A stretch of DNA of 64,000 bases from Catenuloplanes indicus (GTDB lineage: Bacteria > Actinomycetota > Actinomycetes > Mycobacteriales > Micromonosporaceae): assembly GCF_030813715.1 (NCBI RefSeq), contig NZ_JAUSUZ010000001.1, positions 4,340,001 through 4,404,000 on the forward strand, read 5' to 3'. Of the stretch, positions 1-8,229 are shown piece by piece; positions within the stretch are counted from its first letter, which is position 1, and the number at the start of each line of letters is the position of its first letter. The notes beneath the pieces were generated by a model. The model did no database searches. It was not told where the DNA came from and saw only the letters and a list, made by a program, of their open reading frames with translations. A program made the translations under genes and the position numbers.

Positions 1-110
1 AGCACCGCGCCGCTGGACCCGAAGACCAGCGTGGCGGCGAGCGCGTCGGGCAGGGCTTTCGGCTGGTCTTCCACGGCTTTGGATTCGTCGTCCACCCGGC
101 AAGTAAACAC
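1..110 (-). CDS. Fused MFS/spermidine-synthase-like membrane protein, N-terminal edge only
   Basis: Only the first ~36 codons lie in the window; the gene continues beyond position 1. Read from a GTG at 108-110 (an in-frame GTG at 93-95 is the alternative), the frame runs open to the edge. It gives an acidic/polar leader and then the start of a hydrophobic helix (ALAATLVFGSSGAVL). That pattern resembles the first membrane segment of actinobacterial fused transporter/spermidine synthase proteins, which typically continue LVLEI...RLVAPY. Neither start has a good ribosome-binding site. The family call is inference from about 15 residues and would be settled by the adjoining sequence. Confidence 0.4.
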   Translation of the reverse strand, partial: MFTCRVDDESKAVEDQPKALPDALAATLVFGSSGAV

Positions 111-115
111 GGGCT

Positions 116-1231
116 TCAGTAGAGCGACACGTGTACGTGGTTCGTGTGCGTCGCGGACGGTGATCCTCGCCCGCTGTACGAGCGCCAGCCGTTGCCCGGC
201 ATCCAGATCTGCCGGTACCAGATCACGTAGAGCACGCCGAGCGAGTCCGCGTTGTGCACCAGGTAGGCGGCCAGCCGGTCGCCGTACTCCCGGTCGCCGC
301 CGCGCGCGTTCACGTCCTCGAAGCCGTCCGCAGCGGCCGCGAAGTCGCAGGCCCGGCCGCGCGGATGCTCACCGCCGCCGCCCGGGCGGTAGCAGGAGAC
401 GAACCGCCGGAACCCGTCCGCCCGCGCCTGCCGCATCGCGTGCAGCGTGCGTGGCGTGACGCAGCCGCGCGTGGTCGGGTCCGCGACCGTGCACGACTCG
501 TCCGGCCAGGCGCCGCCCGCGCTGCGCGGGGCCGGTTCCGCGGCGGCCGAGTCCGCGTCGACGAAACCGCCGGGGCCGCCGCCACCGGCCGCGGCCAGCG
601 CGCGTTCGGCATCCTTGCGCCGCTTGGCCTGGATCTCCACCTGGCGTGCCTGCTCGCGCACCTCGTCGTCGATCGCGGTGCGCGCCCGTCGCGCCTCCGC
701 CCGGGCCGTCCGCAGGTCACGCAGCCGCGCGTCGTCCAGCACCGCGATCGTCTCCAGCCCGGTGGTCCGCTCCAGGAACTCCAGCCGGTCGCGCGCGGCG
801 AGCAGGAGCATCGGGCCGGAGATGCGGCCGCGCCGGTACGCCTCCCCCGCGACCACGCCGACCCGCGCGGTCAGCGTCACGATGTCCGCCTCGGCCTGCT
901 TCAGCCGCAGCACCAGCGCGACCTGCCGCTTCTTCGACGCGTCCAGCCGCGCCTGCGCGTCGATGTGCGCCTTCGCGGCCTCCTCCAGCGCCTTCCGCAG
1001 CGTCCGGGTGCCACCCTCGTCGTCGCCGCGGTCCGGTTCCCGTCGCCCGGCCACCGCCACCGCCCCGGCCGGCGGCACCGCCACCGCCCCGGCCGGCGGC
1101 ACCGCCGCCGCACCACCGCCCGGAACCGCCGCTGCGGCGTCCGGAGGTGAGAGCGGCGGAACCGCGCGCGCCGGCGGGACTGTGCTGAGAAGGACGAGCG
1201 TCGCCCCGACGACCGGAAGAATCCTCCTCAT
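116..1231 (-). CDS. Secreted coiled-coil protein with C-terminal peptidase-like (ARB_07466-type) domain
   Basis: A 371-residue exported protein. The start MRRILPVVG (ATG at 1231) is chosen because it opens a clean signal peptide ending near PPARA; the open frame extends further upstream but without signal-peptide logic. Order: signal peptide (1-24), Ala/Val/Pro/Gly-rich linker with a repeated AVPPAGAV unit (25-60, a 24-bp DNA repeat near 1051-1105), a charged alpha-helical coiled coil rich in Lys/Arg/Ala (about 70-210), a Pro/Ala linker, and a C-terminal globular domain (about 255-371). The last carries CYRPGGGGEHPRGRACDF and THTNHVHVSLY, resembling the His-containing ARB_07466-like domain of secreted actinobacterial proteins. 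The architecture is that of cell-envelope hydrolase-type proteins; catalytic activity is not demonstrated. The gene runs divergently from the VOC gene. Confidence 0.75.
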   Translation of the reverse strand: MRRILPVVGATLVLLSTVPPARAVPPLSPPDAAAAVPGGGAAAVPPAGAVAVPPAGAVAVAGRREPDRGDDEGGTRTLRKALEEAAKAHIDAQARLDASKKRQVALVLRLKQAEADIVTLTARVGVVAGEAYRRGRISGPMLLLAARDRLEFLERTTGLETIAVLDDARLRDLRTARAEARRARTAIDDEVREQARQVEIQAKRRKDAERALAAAGGGGPGGFVDADSAAAEPAPRSAGGAWPDESCTVADPTTRGCVTPRTLHAMRQARADGFRRFVSCYRPGGGGEHPRGRACDFAAAADGFEDVNARGGDREYGDRLAAYLVHNADSLGVLYVIWYRQIWMPGNGWRSYSGRGSPSATHTNHVHVSLY

Positions 1232-1325
1232 GGCGCGCGCCCGCCTCCTCGGTAGACCTGGATCGCGCGCCAGCCTATCTAGACTTACCCAGGTCAGAGC
1301 CCATACCGCGCGTACGGGGGACAAC

Positions 1326-1688
1326 ATGTTCCGAGAGCTCTACCCGATCCTGAGCACCACCCGCATGACCGATATGATCCATTTCTACGGCGACCTGCTC
1401 GGCGCACGCCAGACCTACCGGTTCCCGGACGACGGCCCGCCCGCCTACGTCGGCCTCACGCTCGGCACCGTCTCGGAGTTCGGCCTCGCCGCCACCGAGA
1501 CCCCGCCGCCCGCGCGACGCCACATCGACCTGTGCGTCTACGCCGACGACTGCGACGCGGCCGTCGCCCACCTGCGCGACCACGGCGTCACGATCACCGA
1601 GGAGCCCGCCGATCAGCCGTGGGGGGAGCGCACAGCCCGCGTCACCGACCCCGACGGCAACCCGCTGGTCATCCTCTCCCGGCTCTGA
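1326..1688 (+). CDS. VOC (glyoxalase/bleomycin-resistance/dioxygenase) superfamily protein
   Basis: A 120-residue single-domain protein starting MFRELYPILSTTRMTDMI, preceded by a purine-rich GGGGGAC. The fold signature is two babbab-like modules: an N-terminal half around MTDMIHFYGDLLGARQTYRF and a C-terminal half around HIDLCVYADDCDAAVAHL, ending in the typical TDPDGNPLVILSRL. VOC proteins bind a divalent metal and act on small molecules or sequester them; the substrate cannot be read from sequence. The 3' end overlaps the convergent sulfotransferase-like gene by 20 bp. Confidence 0.85.
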   Translation: MFRELYPILSTTRMTDMIHFYGDLLGARQTYRFPDDGPPAYVGLTLGTVSEFGLAATETPPPARRHIDLCVYADDCDAAVAHLRDHGVTITEEPADQPWGERTARVTDPDGNPLVILSRL

Positions 1689-2403
1689 CCCCACGCCCGA
1701 CGGCCCAGATCGCCAGTCCCGCCCCGGCCATCGCACCGGCCGCGGCCGCCACCCGGCGTCGCGTCGTCCGCGCTCGGGCACGCGCCTGACGCGCCTGGAA
1801 GGCCGCTCGTTCATTCGCCTTCGGAAATGGTTCGTCCGGCACCGGGACACCGAGGAACGCGCAGAGCGGCTCCCACCCGTCCCGGACCTCGAACACCAGC
1901 AGGCGTTCGGCCGCGACATGCGTCCGTACCGCATCGGTATGTCCCCGAAACGCGGCGACGGCACGGTCCCGGTCGGCGAACCGGCCGCCTTCGCGATCGC
2001 GCACCAGGTGCTGGACCTCGTCGAGCGCCGCCGCCCGACGCCATGGGAGCCGGAATCGCGGCGCCGAGGTCAGCGCCCGACCGATCGTCCCGGCCGCGCT
2101 CTCGTACCAGGTTTCCGGCTCACGCACGGTGAGGATGACCTTCGCCGCCGGGTAGGCGTCGACGAGATGCCGCCAGAAGGCGGTGCCCGGCGAGCCGACA
2201 CTGGACCGGTAGCCAGCGAAGATCCGCTCCCATTCGGCGGCCTCCGGGTTACGCGCCGCCTCCGCCCAGTCCTCGGCACGCCACGGTTCGCCGTTGAGCA
2301 CCCGCATGTGGTAGCACGGTCCGTAGCCGAGCCGCTCCAACGCCAGCATGAGCGAGGTGGTGCCGGTGCGCAGGAAACCCACGCCGATCACGTCGAGACT
2401 CAC
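1669..2403 (-). CDS. Sulfotransferase-family protein with C-terminal membrane helix
   Basis: A 244-residue protein. The N-terminal GVGFLRTGTTSLMLALERLG matches the PAPS 5'-phosphosulfate-binding P-loop of the sulfotransferase family, and VILTVREPETWYESA matches the 3'-phosphate-binding strand/loop with its Arg. In actinobacteria many such proteins (sulfotransferase_4/DUF4-type) lack a known substrate. After the catalytic region an Arg-rich stretch (about 205-218) is followed by a short hydrophobic segment (AAAGAMAGAGLAIWAVG), suggesting membrane tethering by its C terminus. Its ATG overlaps the stop of the MFS gene by 4 bp (ATGA), so it is translationally coupled as the third gene of an operon led by the P450/M28 chimera. 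Confidence 0.8.
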   Translation of the reverse strand: MSLDVIGVGFLRTGTTSLMLALERLGYGPCYHMRVLNGEPWRAEDWAEAARNPEAAEWERIFAGYRSSVGSPGTAFWRHLVDAYPAAKVILTVREPETWYESAAGTIGRALTSAPRFRLPWRRAAALDEVQHLVRDREGGRFADRDRAVAAFRGHTDAVRTHVAAERLLVFEVRDGWEPLCAFLGVPVPDEPFPKANERAAFQARQARARARTTRRRVAAAAGAMAGAGLAIWAVGRGVRAGRG

Positions 2404-3611
2404 CGCAGACTTCCCTCCTCGGCGGCCTGCCCGGTGGTGGCCGGCACACGCCAGGCCAGCCAGCCCGCACAGGCGGTGGTGATGACAATCATCAGGATGA
2501 GCAGCGCCCGGTAGCCGAGGACGAGCGACAGTCCGGCGCCGAGCGCGATGGACACGGTCTGCGGCAGGCTCACCGCGCCCATCGCCGTGCCGAGCGCCCG
2601 GCCGCGCAGGTCAGCCGGCGTGCGACGTTGCACGGTGGTGATCAGACCGGCCGTCGTCCAGCAGATCGCGGCGCCGAACAGCAGCGCGCCCGCGGCCACG
2701 CCGGCCAGGTGCGGCACGAGGTAGAGCAGCGCGGCGGCGGCGATACCGGCGATCCCGGCCGTGACCAGGCGGATGTCGCCGAACCGCCGGGTGAACCAAC
2801 CGGTGACGAGACCCGCGACGATAGTGCCGGCACCCTGGACACTGCTGAGCACGCCGACGAACGCGGCCGGTCGGTGCAGACCCTGGTCCACGATGGCGAA
2901 GATCAACGTCTGGGAGAAGCCCATCACCAGCAGTGCGAGGCCGAGCGCGAGTACCACGTCCCGCAGCACCGGCGTACCGAAGACGTGGCGCAGGCCCTGC
3001 GCCGTCTCCGCCGCCCAGCCGGCCGGCGCGGTGGACCGGCCCGGCCGGGCCGGCACGCGGACACCGAGCACGCAGAGCGCGGCGACCACGAACGTGAGCG
3101 CGTCGATCATGGCGACCACATGCCCACCGACCAGCGTGAACAGGCCCGCCCCGACCAGTGGCGCGAGCAACCGGACACCGCCGGACACGGTCTGCATCAG
3201 GCCGTTGGCGTCCGCCAGTTCGTCCTCCCGCGCGATCGTCGCCACGATCGTCGCCTGCGTCGGTCCGATCACGATGCCGGACAGTCCGTAGCAGAGAATG
3301 ACCAGGTACAGCAGCCAGATCTGCTCCGGGCCGCGTACCAGCAGGGTCAGCAGCATGACGGCGGCCATGGAGAGGTTGGTGACGAGGAAGACACCGCGCG
3401 CGGAAAATCGGTCGATCAGCGCCCCGGCGAACGGTGCCAGCAGGTACGGGAATGCGACGAAGAAGAACGCCACACCGGCGGCCGCGTCGCTGCCAGTCAG
3501 CTCCTTGGCCCAGATCCCGAACGCGATGATCAGTGCGCGGTCGCCCAGCTGAGACAGCGTCTGCCCGATCAGCAGCAACCGGAAGCCCGGGTTACCCAGC
3601 AGCGCGCGCAC
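2400..3611 (-). CDS. MFS transporter, probable drug/metabolite exporter
   Basis: About 403 residues with twelve hydrophobic segments and an MFS_3-type (enterobactin exporter/macrolide efflux-like) layout, beginning VRALLGNPGFRLLLIGQTLS and containing the loop 2-3 region LIDRFSARG. The start is taken as GTG at 3611: an AGGAG lies 9 bases upstream, and the longer open frame (to 3644) would overlap the upstream gene without a better site. It sits between the P450/M28 chimera (4-bp gap) and the sulfotransferase-like gene (4-bp overlap), so the three are one transcription unit. Context suggests export of a small modified metabolite, but no substrate is evident. Confidence 0.85.
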   Translation of the reverse strand: MRALLGNPGFRLLLIGQTLSQLGDRALIIAFGIWAKELTGSDAAAGVAFFFVAFPYLLAPFAGALIDRFSARGVFLVTNLSMAAVMLLTLLVRGPEQIWLLYLVILCYGLSGIVIGPTQATIVATIAREDELADANGLMQTVSGGVRLLAPLVGAGLFTLVGGHVVAMIDALTFVVAALCVLGVRVPARPGRSTAPAGWAAETAQGLRHVFGTPVLRDVVLALGLALLVMGFSQTLIFAIVDQGLHRPAAFVGVLSSVQGAGTIVAGLVTGWFTRRFGDIRLVTAGIAGIAAAALLYLVPHLAGVAAGALLFGAAICWTTAGLITTVQRRTPADLRGRALGTAMGAVSLPQTVSIALGAGLSLVLGYRALLILMIVITTACAGWLAWRVPATTGQAAEEGSLR

Positions 3612-3615
3612 CGAC

Positions 3616-5151
3616 TCACACTCCTTCCGTCCGGGCCGCGGCAAGCACGTCGTCGACCTCCATGGCGAAACGGCCCACCTCCCAGCCGACCGCGCGTGCG
3701 TTACGGTCGTACTCAGCCATGTCGATGTTCGCGAGCCGGTCGCACGGCTGGTGATAGCAGGGGTCGAAGAGCCTCCCGACCTCTCCGCCGTAAAGTTTTA
3801 CCTGCTCAGCGGTCTTCACCGCGTTCGCCCCACCGTCGTATCCACCGATCGGTATCCCCGCGTCGGCGAACGGCTCGTGGTCGGAGCCGAGGGCGGAGGC
3901 CGGCACCAGCTCATGCGCCAGCGTTCGATCCGCGTAGTGCTCCGAGATGACCGCGGAGACGACCGCCGACCCGGGCGGCACGCCCACACCGTCCACCACG
4001 AACCGTCCGAAGTTCGGCGATCCGAGCAGCTCCCAGTTCAGGTACAGTGCGATCTGTGACCGCTGTTCCGCGGTCAGCGTCGCCACGTAGTGGGTGGACC
4101 CCACGACGATCAGCTCCTCCGCGCCCCACCAGGCGAAGCGCACCCGGTTACGAACCCGGTGGCCGTCCGGAGCCAGGCGTAGCGCGGTCTCCAGCAGCGC
4201 CGCAGCGCTACTCGCGTTGTCGTTGATGCCGGGGCTCTCGGTCACGCTGTCCAGGTGCGCACCGGCCATAACCGTGCGATCCGCCCGGCCACCGGTCGTC
4301 TCGGCCAGGATGTTCTCGGTGACGCCGGACACCACATGCCCACGCAGGTCCAGGTGCAGCCGTACCGGTGCCGGCGCGGCGGCGAGTTGCTCAGCCCGGC
4401 GTTGCGTGATCGTGGCGACCGGCAACCTGGCGGCCGAGGTGTAACCGGCGTGCAGTGCCACCCGCAGCGTGGTGGCGAGCACGGCAGGCGCAACGCCGTA
4501 GGAGTCGGCACGTCGCGCGACGAAGCCGACCAGTCCGCCCGGCTCGGGGTCGGCGAGCCAGCGGGCGGTGAGCGAGGCCAGTTCGGTCCGCGCCGCGGTC
4601 GCCGTCGGCAGCTTCTCCGGGTAGAGGTGACCATCCATGCCGTCGGAGATGCTGTCGGCCAGCGGGACGAACCACGCTGGATCCGGTGCCGGTACTCCGA
4701 GCAGGCGGGAGATGGTCGACAGGGCGAGGGGCGCGGCAAAGTCCGTGACGAAGTCGAACGAATCGCGCCGCGCGAGAACGGCGAGACGGCTCGCCGCCTG
4801 CTGGGTCACCTCCTGCCGTACGCCGTCGTCGAACGCACCTCGCATGGCCTCGACGAACAGACGGCGCACCGGGGTCTGCTCCGGCGGATCGAGCGACTGG
4901 ATGCTGCGGCCCGCCGGCGGAACGGTCTCGCCCACCCGCGACCAGTCCGCACTGAAGGATTCACCGTCGCGCAGCACCGCGACGCAGTCGTCGTAGCGAC
5001 ACAGCACCCAGGACTTCAGTGGCTCGTACCAGAAGGTCGGCTGCTCGCGGTGCAACACCGCGTACCAGCTGTTCGGATCATGCTGTGCGGCCGGTTCGGC
5101 CAGCGCGCGAAGCGGATCGAGCCGCGTGCGTGTATCACCGGCTGCCGTCAT
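3616..5151 (-). CDS. Chimeric protein: N-terminal half of a cytochrome P450 fused to an M28 zinc aminopeptidase domain
   Basis: One uninterrupted 511-codon frame joins two unrelated families. Residues 1-~238 read as an actinobacterial P450 from its N terminus: LCRYDDCVAVLRD, LDPPEQTPVRRLF, then the start of the I helix ALHAGYTSAARL. It stops there, so the ExxR motif, the Cys heme-binding loop and the rest of the catalytic core are absent. From LPVATITQ (~241) it continues as the end of a PA domain and then the catalytic domain of a Streptomyces-type M28 aminopeptidase: AHLDSV, GINDNASS, WWGAEEL, SDHEPF, and the disulfide-like FDPCYHQPC. The second-zinc Asp of the LNxDM motif is Glu here (YLNWELLGSPN). 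The usual signal peptide and most of the PA domain are missing, so the protease part should stay cytoplasmic. No frameshift or stop marks the joint. First gene of the MFS/sulfotransferase operon; probably a deletion fusion, function unknown. Confidence 0.85.
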   Translation of the reverse strand: MTAAGDTRTRLDPLRALAEPAAQHDPNSWYAVLHREQPTFWYEPLKSWVLCRYDDCVAVLRDGESFSADWSRVGETVPPAGRSIQSLDPPEQTPVRRLFVEAMRGAFDDGVRQEVTQQAASRLAVLARRDSFDFVTDFAAPLALSTISRLLGVPAPDPAWFVPLADSISDGMDGHLYPEKLPTATAARTELASLTARWLADPEPGGLVGFVARRADSYGVAPAVLATTLRVALHAGYTSAARLPVATITQRRAEQLAAAPAPVRLHLDLRGHVVSGVTENILAETTGGRADRTVMAGAHLDSVTESPGINDNASSAAALLETALRLAPDGHRVRNRVRFAWWGAEELIVVGSTHYVATLTAEQRSQIALYLNWELLGSPNFGRFVVDGVGVPPGSAVVSAVISEHYADRTLAHELVPASALGSDHEPFADAGIPIGGYDGGANAVKTAEQVKLYGGEVGRLFDPCYHQPCDRLANIDMAEYDRNARAVGWEVGRFAMEVDDVLAAARTEGV

Positions 5152-5266
5152 GACCGTCGCCCCGTCCCGTATGCCGGCCGAGACCGCGGCCGGTAGAGCA
5201 TTTCGACGCTCGCCATTGTGTGGATCTTCGGCACAGCGTCGTCACAGGTTTTTCACCGGTCGCACG

Positions 5267-5293
5267 TGTTGACTGTTGTTAATTGGTGTTAAC
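5267..5293. promoter_or_regulatory. Three direct heptamer repeats, probable SARP/AfsR-type binding site
   Basis: TGTTGAC (5267-5273), TGTTAAT (5277-5283) and TGTTAAC (5287-5293) recur with an exact 10-bp period in the 206-bp intergenic region between the divergent P450/M28 operon and the AfsR-like gene. Spaced heptamer direct repeats are how SARP regulators bind; the usual period is 11 bp. The same stretch also contains an inverted repeat TTGTTAA-N6-TTAACAA (5276-5295). A -10-like TACACT lies at 5322-5327. Regulation of either flanking unit is inference. Confidence 0.5.
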
Positions 5294-5357
5294 AATGCGT
5301 TCGATTCCCGCGCACCGTCGGTACACTGTGGACCTTGAGCCGTATAGGGGATCTCGG

Positions 5358-8228
5358 ATGAAGTACGCCGTCTTGGGGCCGCTGCTCGTGTCGGCCAGCG
5401 GGCGGGAGGTCGCGATCGGCGGACCTCGATCGCAGCGCATCCTCGCCATGCTCCTGCTGCACGCCGAGCAGGTGGTCTCGGTTGATCAACTCGCCGAGGC
5501 CGGGTGGGACGACCGGTTGCCGAAGACGGTCCGGCGGCAGGTGCAGAACCGGGTGGCCGCGTTGCGTACCTGCCTGACCCGCGTCGGTGGCGTGATCGAG
5601 ACTCATCCGGGCGGCTACCGGTTGCGGCTGACCGGCGACGAGCTGGACCTGCGGGTCTTCGACCGGCTTGTCGTACAGGCGCAGGAGGAGACCGATCCGT
5701 CGCGGGCCGCACCGGCCTTGCGGGCCGCGCTGGCGCTCTGGCGCGGGCCCGCCCTCGCCGGCCTCACCGGCTACGTCGTGGAAACGCTGGCCGGCGGGTT
5801 GAACGAGCGCCGGCTGACCGCGTACCTGGCATGCGTCGATGCCGAGCTGGCCGGTGGCGGCCATGCCCGGCTCGTGCCCGAGCTGCGCGAACTGGTCCGC
5901 CGGCATCCGCTGCGCGAGCGGTTCGCCGGCCAGCTCATGCAGGCGCTGGCCCGGTCCGGGCGCCGCACCGAAGCCCTGGAAACGTACCGTGACCTGCGGG
6001 ATCGGCTGGTGGGTGAGCTGGGCGTCGAGCCGTCGGAGCCGGTGCGCGCCGTGCACCGGGCGGTGCTGTCCGGCGACGCCGAGATGACCGGTCCGGTGGC
6101 CGCGTTGCCGGTGCCACGTCAGCTTCCCGCCGACGTACCGGCGCTGGTCGGCCGGGCGGACGAGCTGGCCAAGGTGCGGGAAGCGCTCACCGCCGGCGCG
6201 GGCACGCCGCTCGTGGTGATCGAGGGAGTCGGCGGCGTCGGCAAGTCCGCGCTCGGCATCCGGGCCGCCCACCGGTCCGCCGAGGCGTTTCCCGACGGGC
6301 AGCTGTACGTCGATCTTCAGGGCTCCAGCGACGTCCTGCCGGCGCTGTCACCGCTGGACGTCCTCGGCCGTTTCCTCCGTGCGATCGGCGTCCGGCACGA
6401 CGCGATCCCGGTCCAGCTGGCCGAGGCCGCCGCGCTGTTCCGTTCCGAGCTCGCGCGCCGCCGGCTGCTCGTGGTGCTGGACAACGCCCGCGACGCGACC
6501 CAGGTGCTGCCGTTGCTCCCCGGTGCGCCGGGCTGCGCGGTACTGATCACCGCGCGTCGCACCGTGGCGAACCTGCCGGGCGCGTATCACCTGCGCCTCG
6601 ACGTCCTGACCGCGGCCGCGGCCGCCGAGCAGCTGGCGTTGCAGGCACGCCCGGCCCGGATCGACGCCGATCCGGCCGCGGTCGCGGAGGTGGCGCGGTG
6701 GTGCGGCTACCTGCCGCTGGCGCTCCGGGTCGCCGGGGCCCGGCTGGCGGCACGCCCGCACTGGACGGTCCGGGACCTGGCCGACCGGCTAGCCGACGCG
6801 CACCGCCGGCTCGACGAGCTGGAACTGCCCGACCTGGGGGTACGCACGAGTTTCGCCGCCTCGCACCGGGAGCTGGCCACCGGCGGCGACCGGGACCGGG
6901 CCGCGGCGGACGCCTTCGTGGCGCTCAGCCTGCTCGACGGGCCCGACGTACCGGTCATCCTGGCGGCGTGGCTGATCGACCGGCCGGTGCGGAAGACGGA
7001 ACAGCTGGTCGAACGTCTGGTGGACGAGAGTCTGGTCGAGACGTCGGCGCCCGGCCGCTACCGGCTGCACGACCTACTCCGGCTGTACGGACGCGAACTG
7101 GCCGCGTCGTACCCGCCGGATCGGATCGCGGACGCTGTGGTCCGGGCGGTCCGTGGGTGCACGGCGACGGCCTGGACCGCGGTGGAGCTGATCGCCCCCG
7201 GGGACCGGCTGCTCGTCCACGCCGGGACGCGGGCGGACGGCGGCGTGCGTTTCGCCGGCACCCGCGCGGCGCTGGACTGGCTGGAGTCCGAACGGCACAA
7301 CCTGACCGCCCTGGTCGTCCAGGCGGCCGCCACACCCGGCGTGCCCGGCGTCCTCGCCGCCCACCTGGCTCAGGCGCTGTACCCGTTCTTCCGGCTGCGG
7401 GGTCACTGGGGTGATGCCGCAGCGGCGAACCGGGTCGCCGTCGCGGTCGCTGAACGCGCCGGTGACCGCGACGCGCTGGCCGAGGCCCGGGTCTCACTCG
7501 GCGCCGCGCTCCGGCACCTGAACCGGCCGGCCGAGGCCGAGGCCGAGTTGCGGGCCGCCCTCGCCGCCCATCGCGAGTCGGGCAACGACGCCGGCCGGGC
7601 GCACGCGCTCCAGGTGCTGGGTCTGCTCCGGCACGACCTCGGCGACCGTGACCGGGCCGAGGAGTGCTACCGGGAGAGCCTGCTGCTCTACGACAGGGCC
7701 GGCAACATCCGCGGTCAGGCGACGGTGCTGGACAACCTCGGCACGGTCCATCGCGATCTGGGCCGGCATCGCCAGGCCCGCGACTGCCACGACCGGGCGT
7801 TGAGGATCTTCGAACAGCTCGGCGACCAGTACGGCATGAGCACGACGCGCCTGCTGCTCGGCATCCTGCTGCGGGAGAGCGGCTCGTCCGGCGCGGCGCT
7901 GGTGCACATGGACGCGTGCCTGGCCGGGTACCGGCGGCTGAGCGACCGACACGGAGAGATGGAGGCTCTGCATCATCGCGCGCTCCTGCATCGCGACGAG
8001 GGCCGGTTCTCCGCGGCGATGCGGGACCACGAGGCGGCGCTGTCCGCCTGCCGCGATCTGCAACGCCGCGACGCGGAGGCGCGGGAGCTGCGGGAGATGA
8101 GCCGGACCCTGGCCACCCGGGGGTACGCGGAGCGCGCTGATGCCACGCGGCGCCGAGCGGCCGCCCTGGCCGGCACCGGGCCGGCCATCGCCGACATGGT
8201 GCGCGACGTGGCCCGGCCGGGCGAATGA
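5358..8228 (+). CDS. AfsR/SARP-family transcriptional regulator (wHTH-BTAD-NB-ARC-TPR)
   Basis: A 956-residue regulator starting MKYAVLGPL, with AGGGG 8 bases upstream; a longer open frame exists but lacks homology before this Met. Order: OmpR-type winged helix (about 1-95; RSQRILAMLLLHA), bacterial transcriptional activation domain (about 100-245; ELVRRHPLRERFAGQLMQAL, EALETYRDLRDRL), an NB-ARC STAND ATPase (about 265-520) with Walker A GVGGVGKSAL and Walker B-like RRRLLVVLDNARD, and C-terminal TPR helices (about 640-930; SLGAALRHL, VLDNLGTVHRDLG). Such proteins are pathway-specific or global activators of secondary metabolism, with the ATPase/TPR portion sensing signals. It is divergent from the P450/M28 operon, which makes that operon a plausible target. 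Confidence 0.92.
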   Translation: MKYAVLGPLLVSASGREVAIGGPRSQRILAMLLLHAEQVVSVDQLAEAGWDDRLPKTVRRQVQNRVAALRTCLTRVGGVIETHPGGYRLRLTGDELDLRVFDRLVVQAQEETDPSRAAPALRAALALWRGPALAGLTGYVVETLAGGLNERRLTAYLACVDAELAGGGHARLVPELRELVRRHPLRERFAGQLMQALARSGRRTEALETYRDLRDRLVGELGVEPSEPVRAVHRAVLSGDAEMTGPVAALPVPRQLPADVPALVGRADELAKVREALTAGAGTPLVVIEGVGGVGKSALGIRAAHRSAEAFPDGQLYVDLQGSSDVLPALSPLDVLGRFLRAIGVRHDAIPVQLAEAAALFRSELARRRLLVVLDNARDATQVLPLLPGAPGCAVLITARRTVANLPGAYHLRLDVLTAAAAAEQLALQARPARIDADPAAVAEVARWCGYLPLALRVAGARLAARPHWTVRDLADRLADAHRRLDELELPDLGVRTSFAASHRELATGGDRDRAAADAFVALSLLDGPDVPVILAAWLIDRPVRKTEQLVERLVDESLVETSAPGRYRLHDLLRLYGRELAASYPPDRIADAVVRAVRGCTATAWTAVELIAPGDRLLVHAGTRADGGVRFAGTRAALDWLESERHNLTALVVQAAATPGVPGVLAAHLAQALYPFFRLRGHWGDAAAANRVAVAVAERAGDRDALAEARVSLGAALRHLNRPAEAEAELRAALAAHRESGNDAGRAHALQVLGLLRHDLGDRDRAEECYRESLLLYDRAGNIRGQATVLDNLGTVHRDLGRHRQARDCHDRALRIFEQLGDQYGMSTTRLLLGILLRESGSSGAALVHMDACLAGYRRLSDRHGEMEALHHRALLHRDEGRFSAAMRDHEAALSACRDLQRRDAEARELREMSRTLATRGYAERADATRRRAAALAGTGPAIADMVRDVARPGE

Positions 8229-8229
8229 G

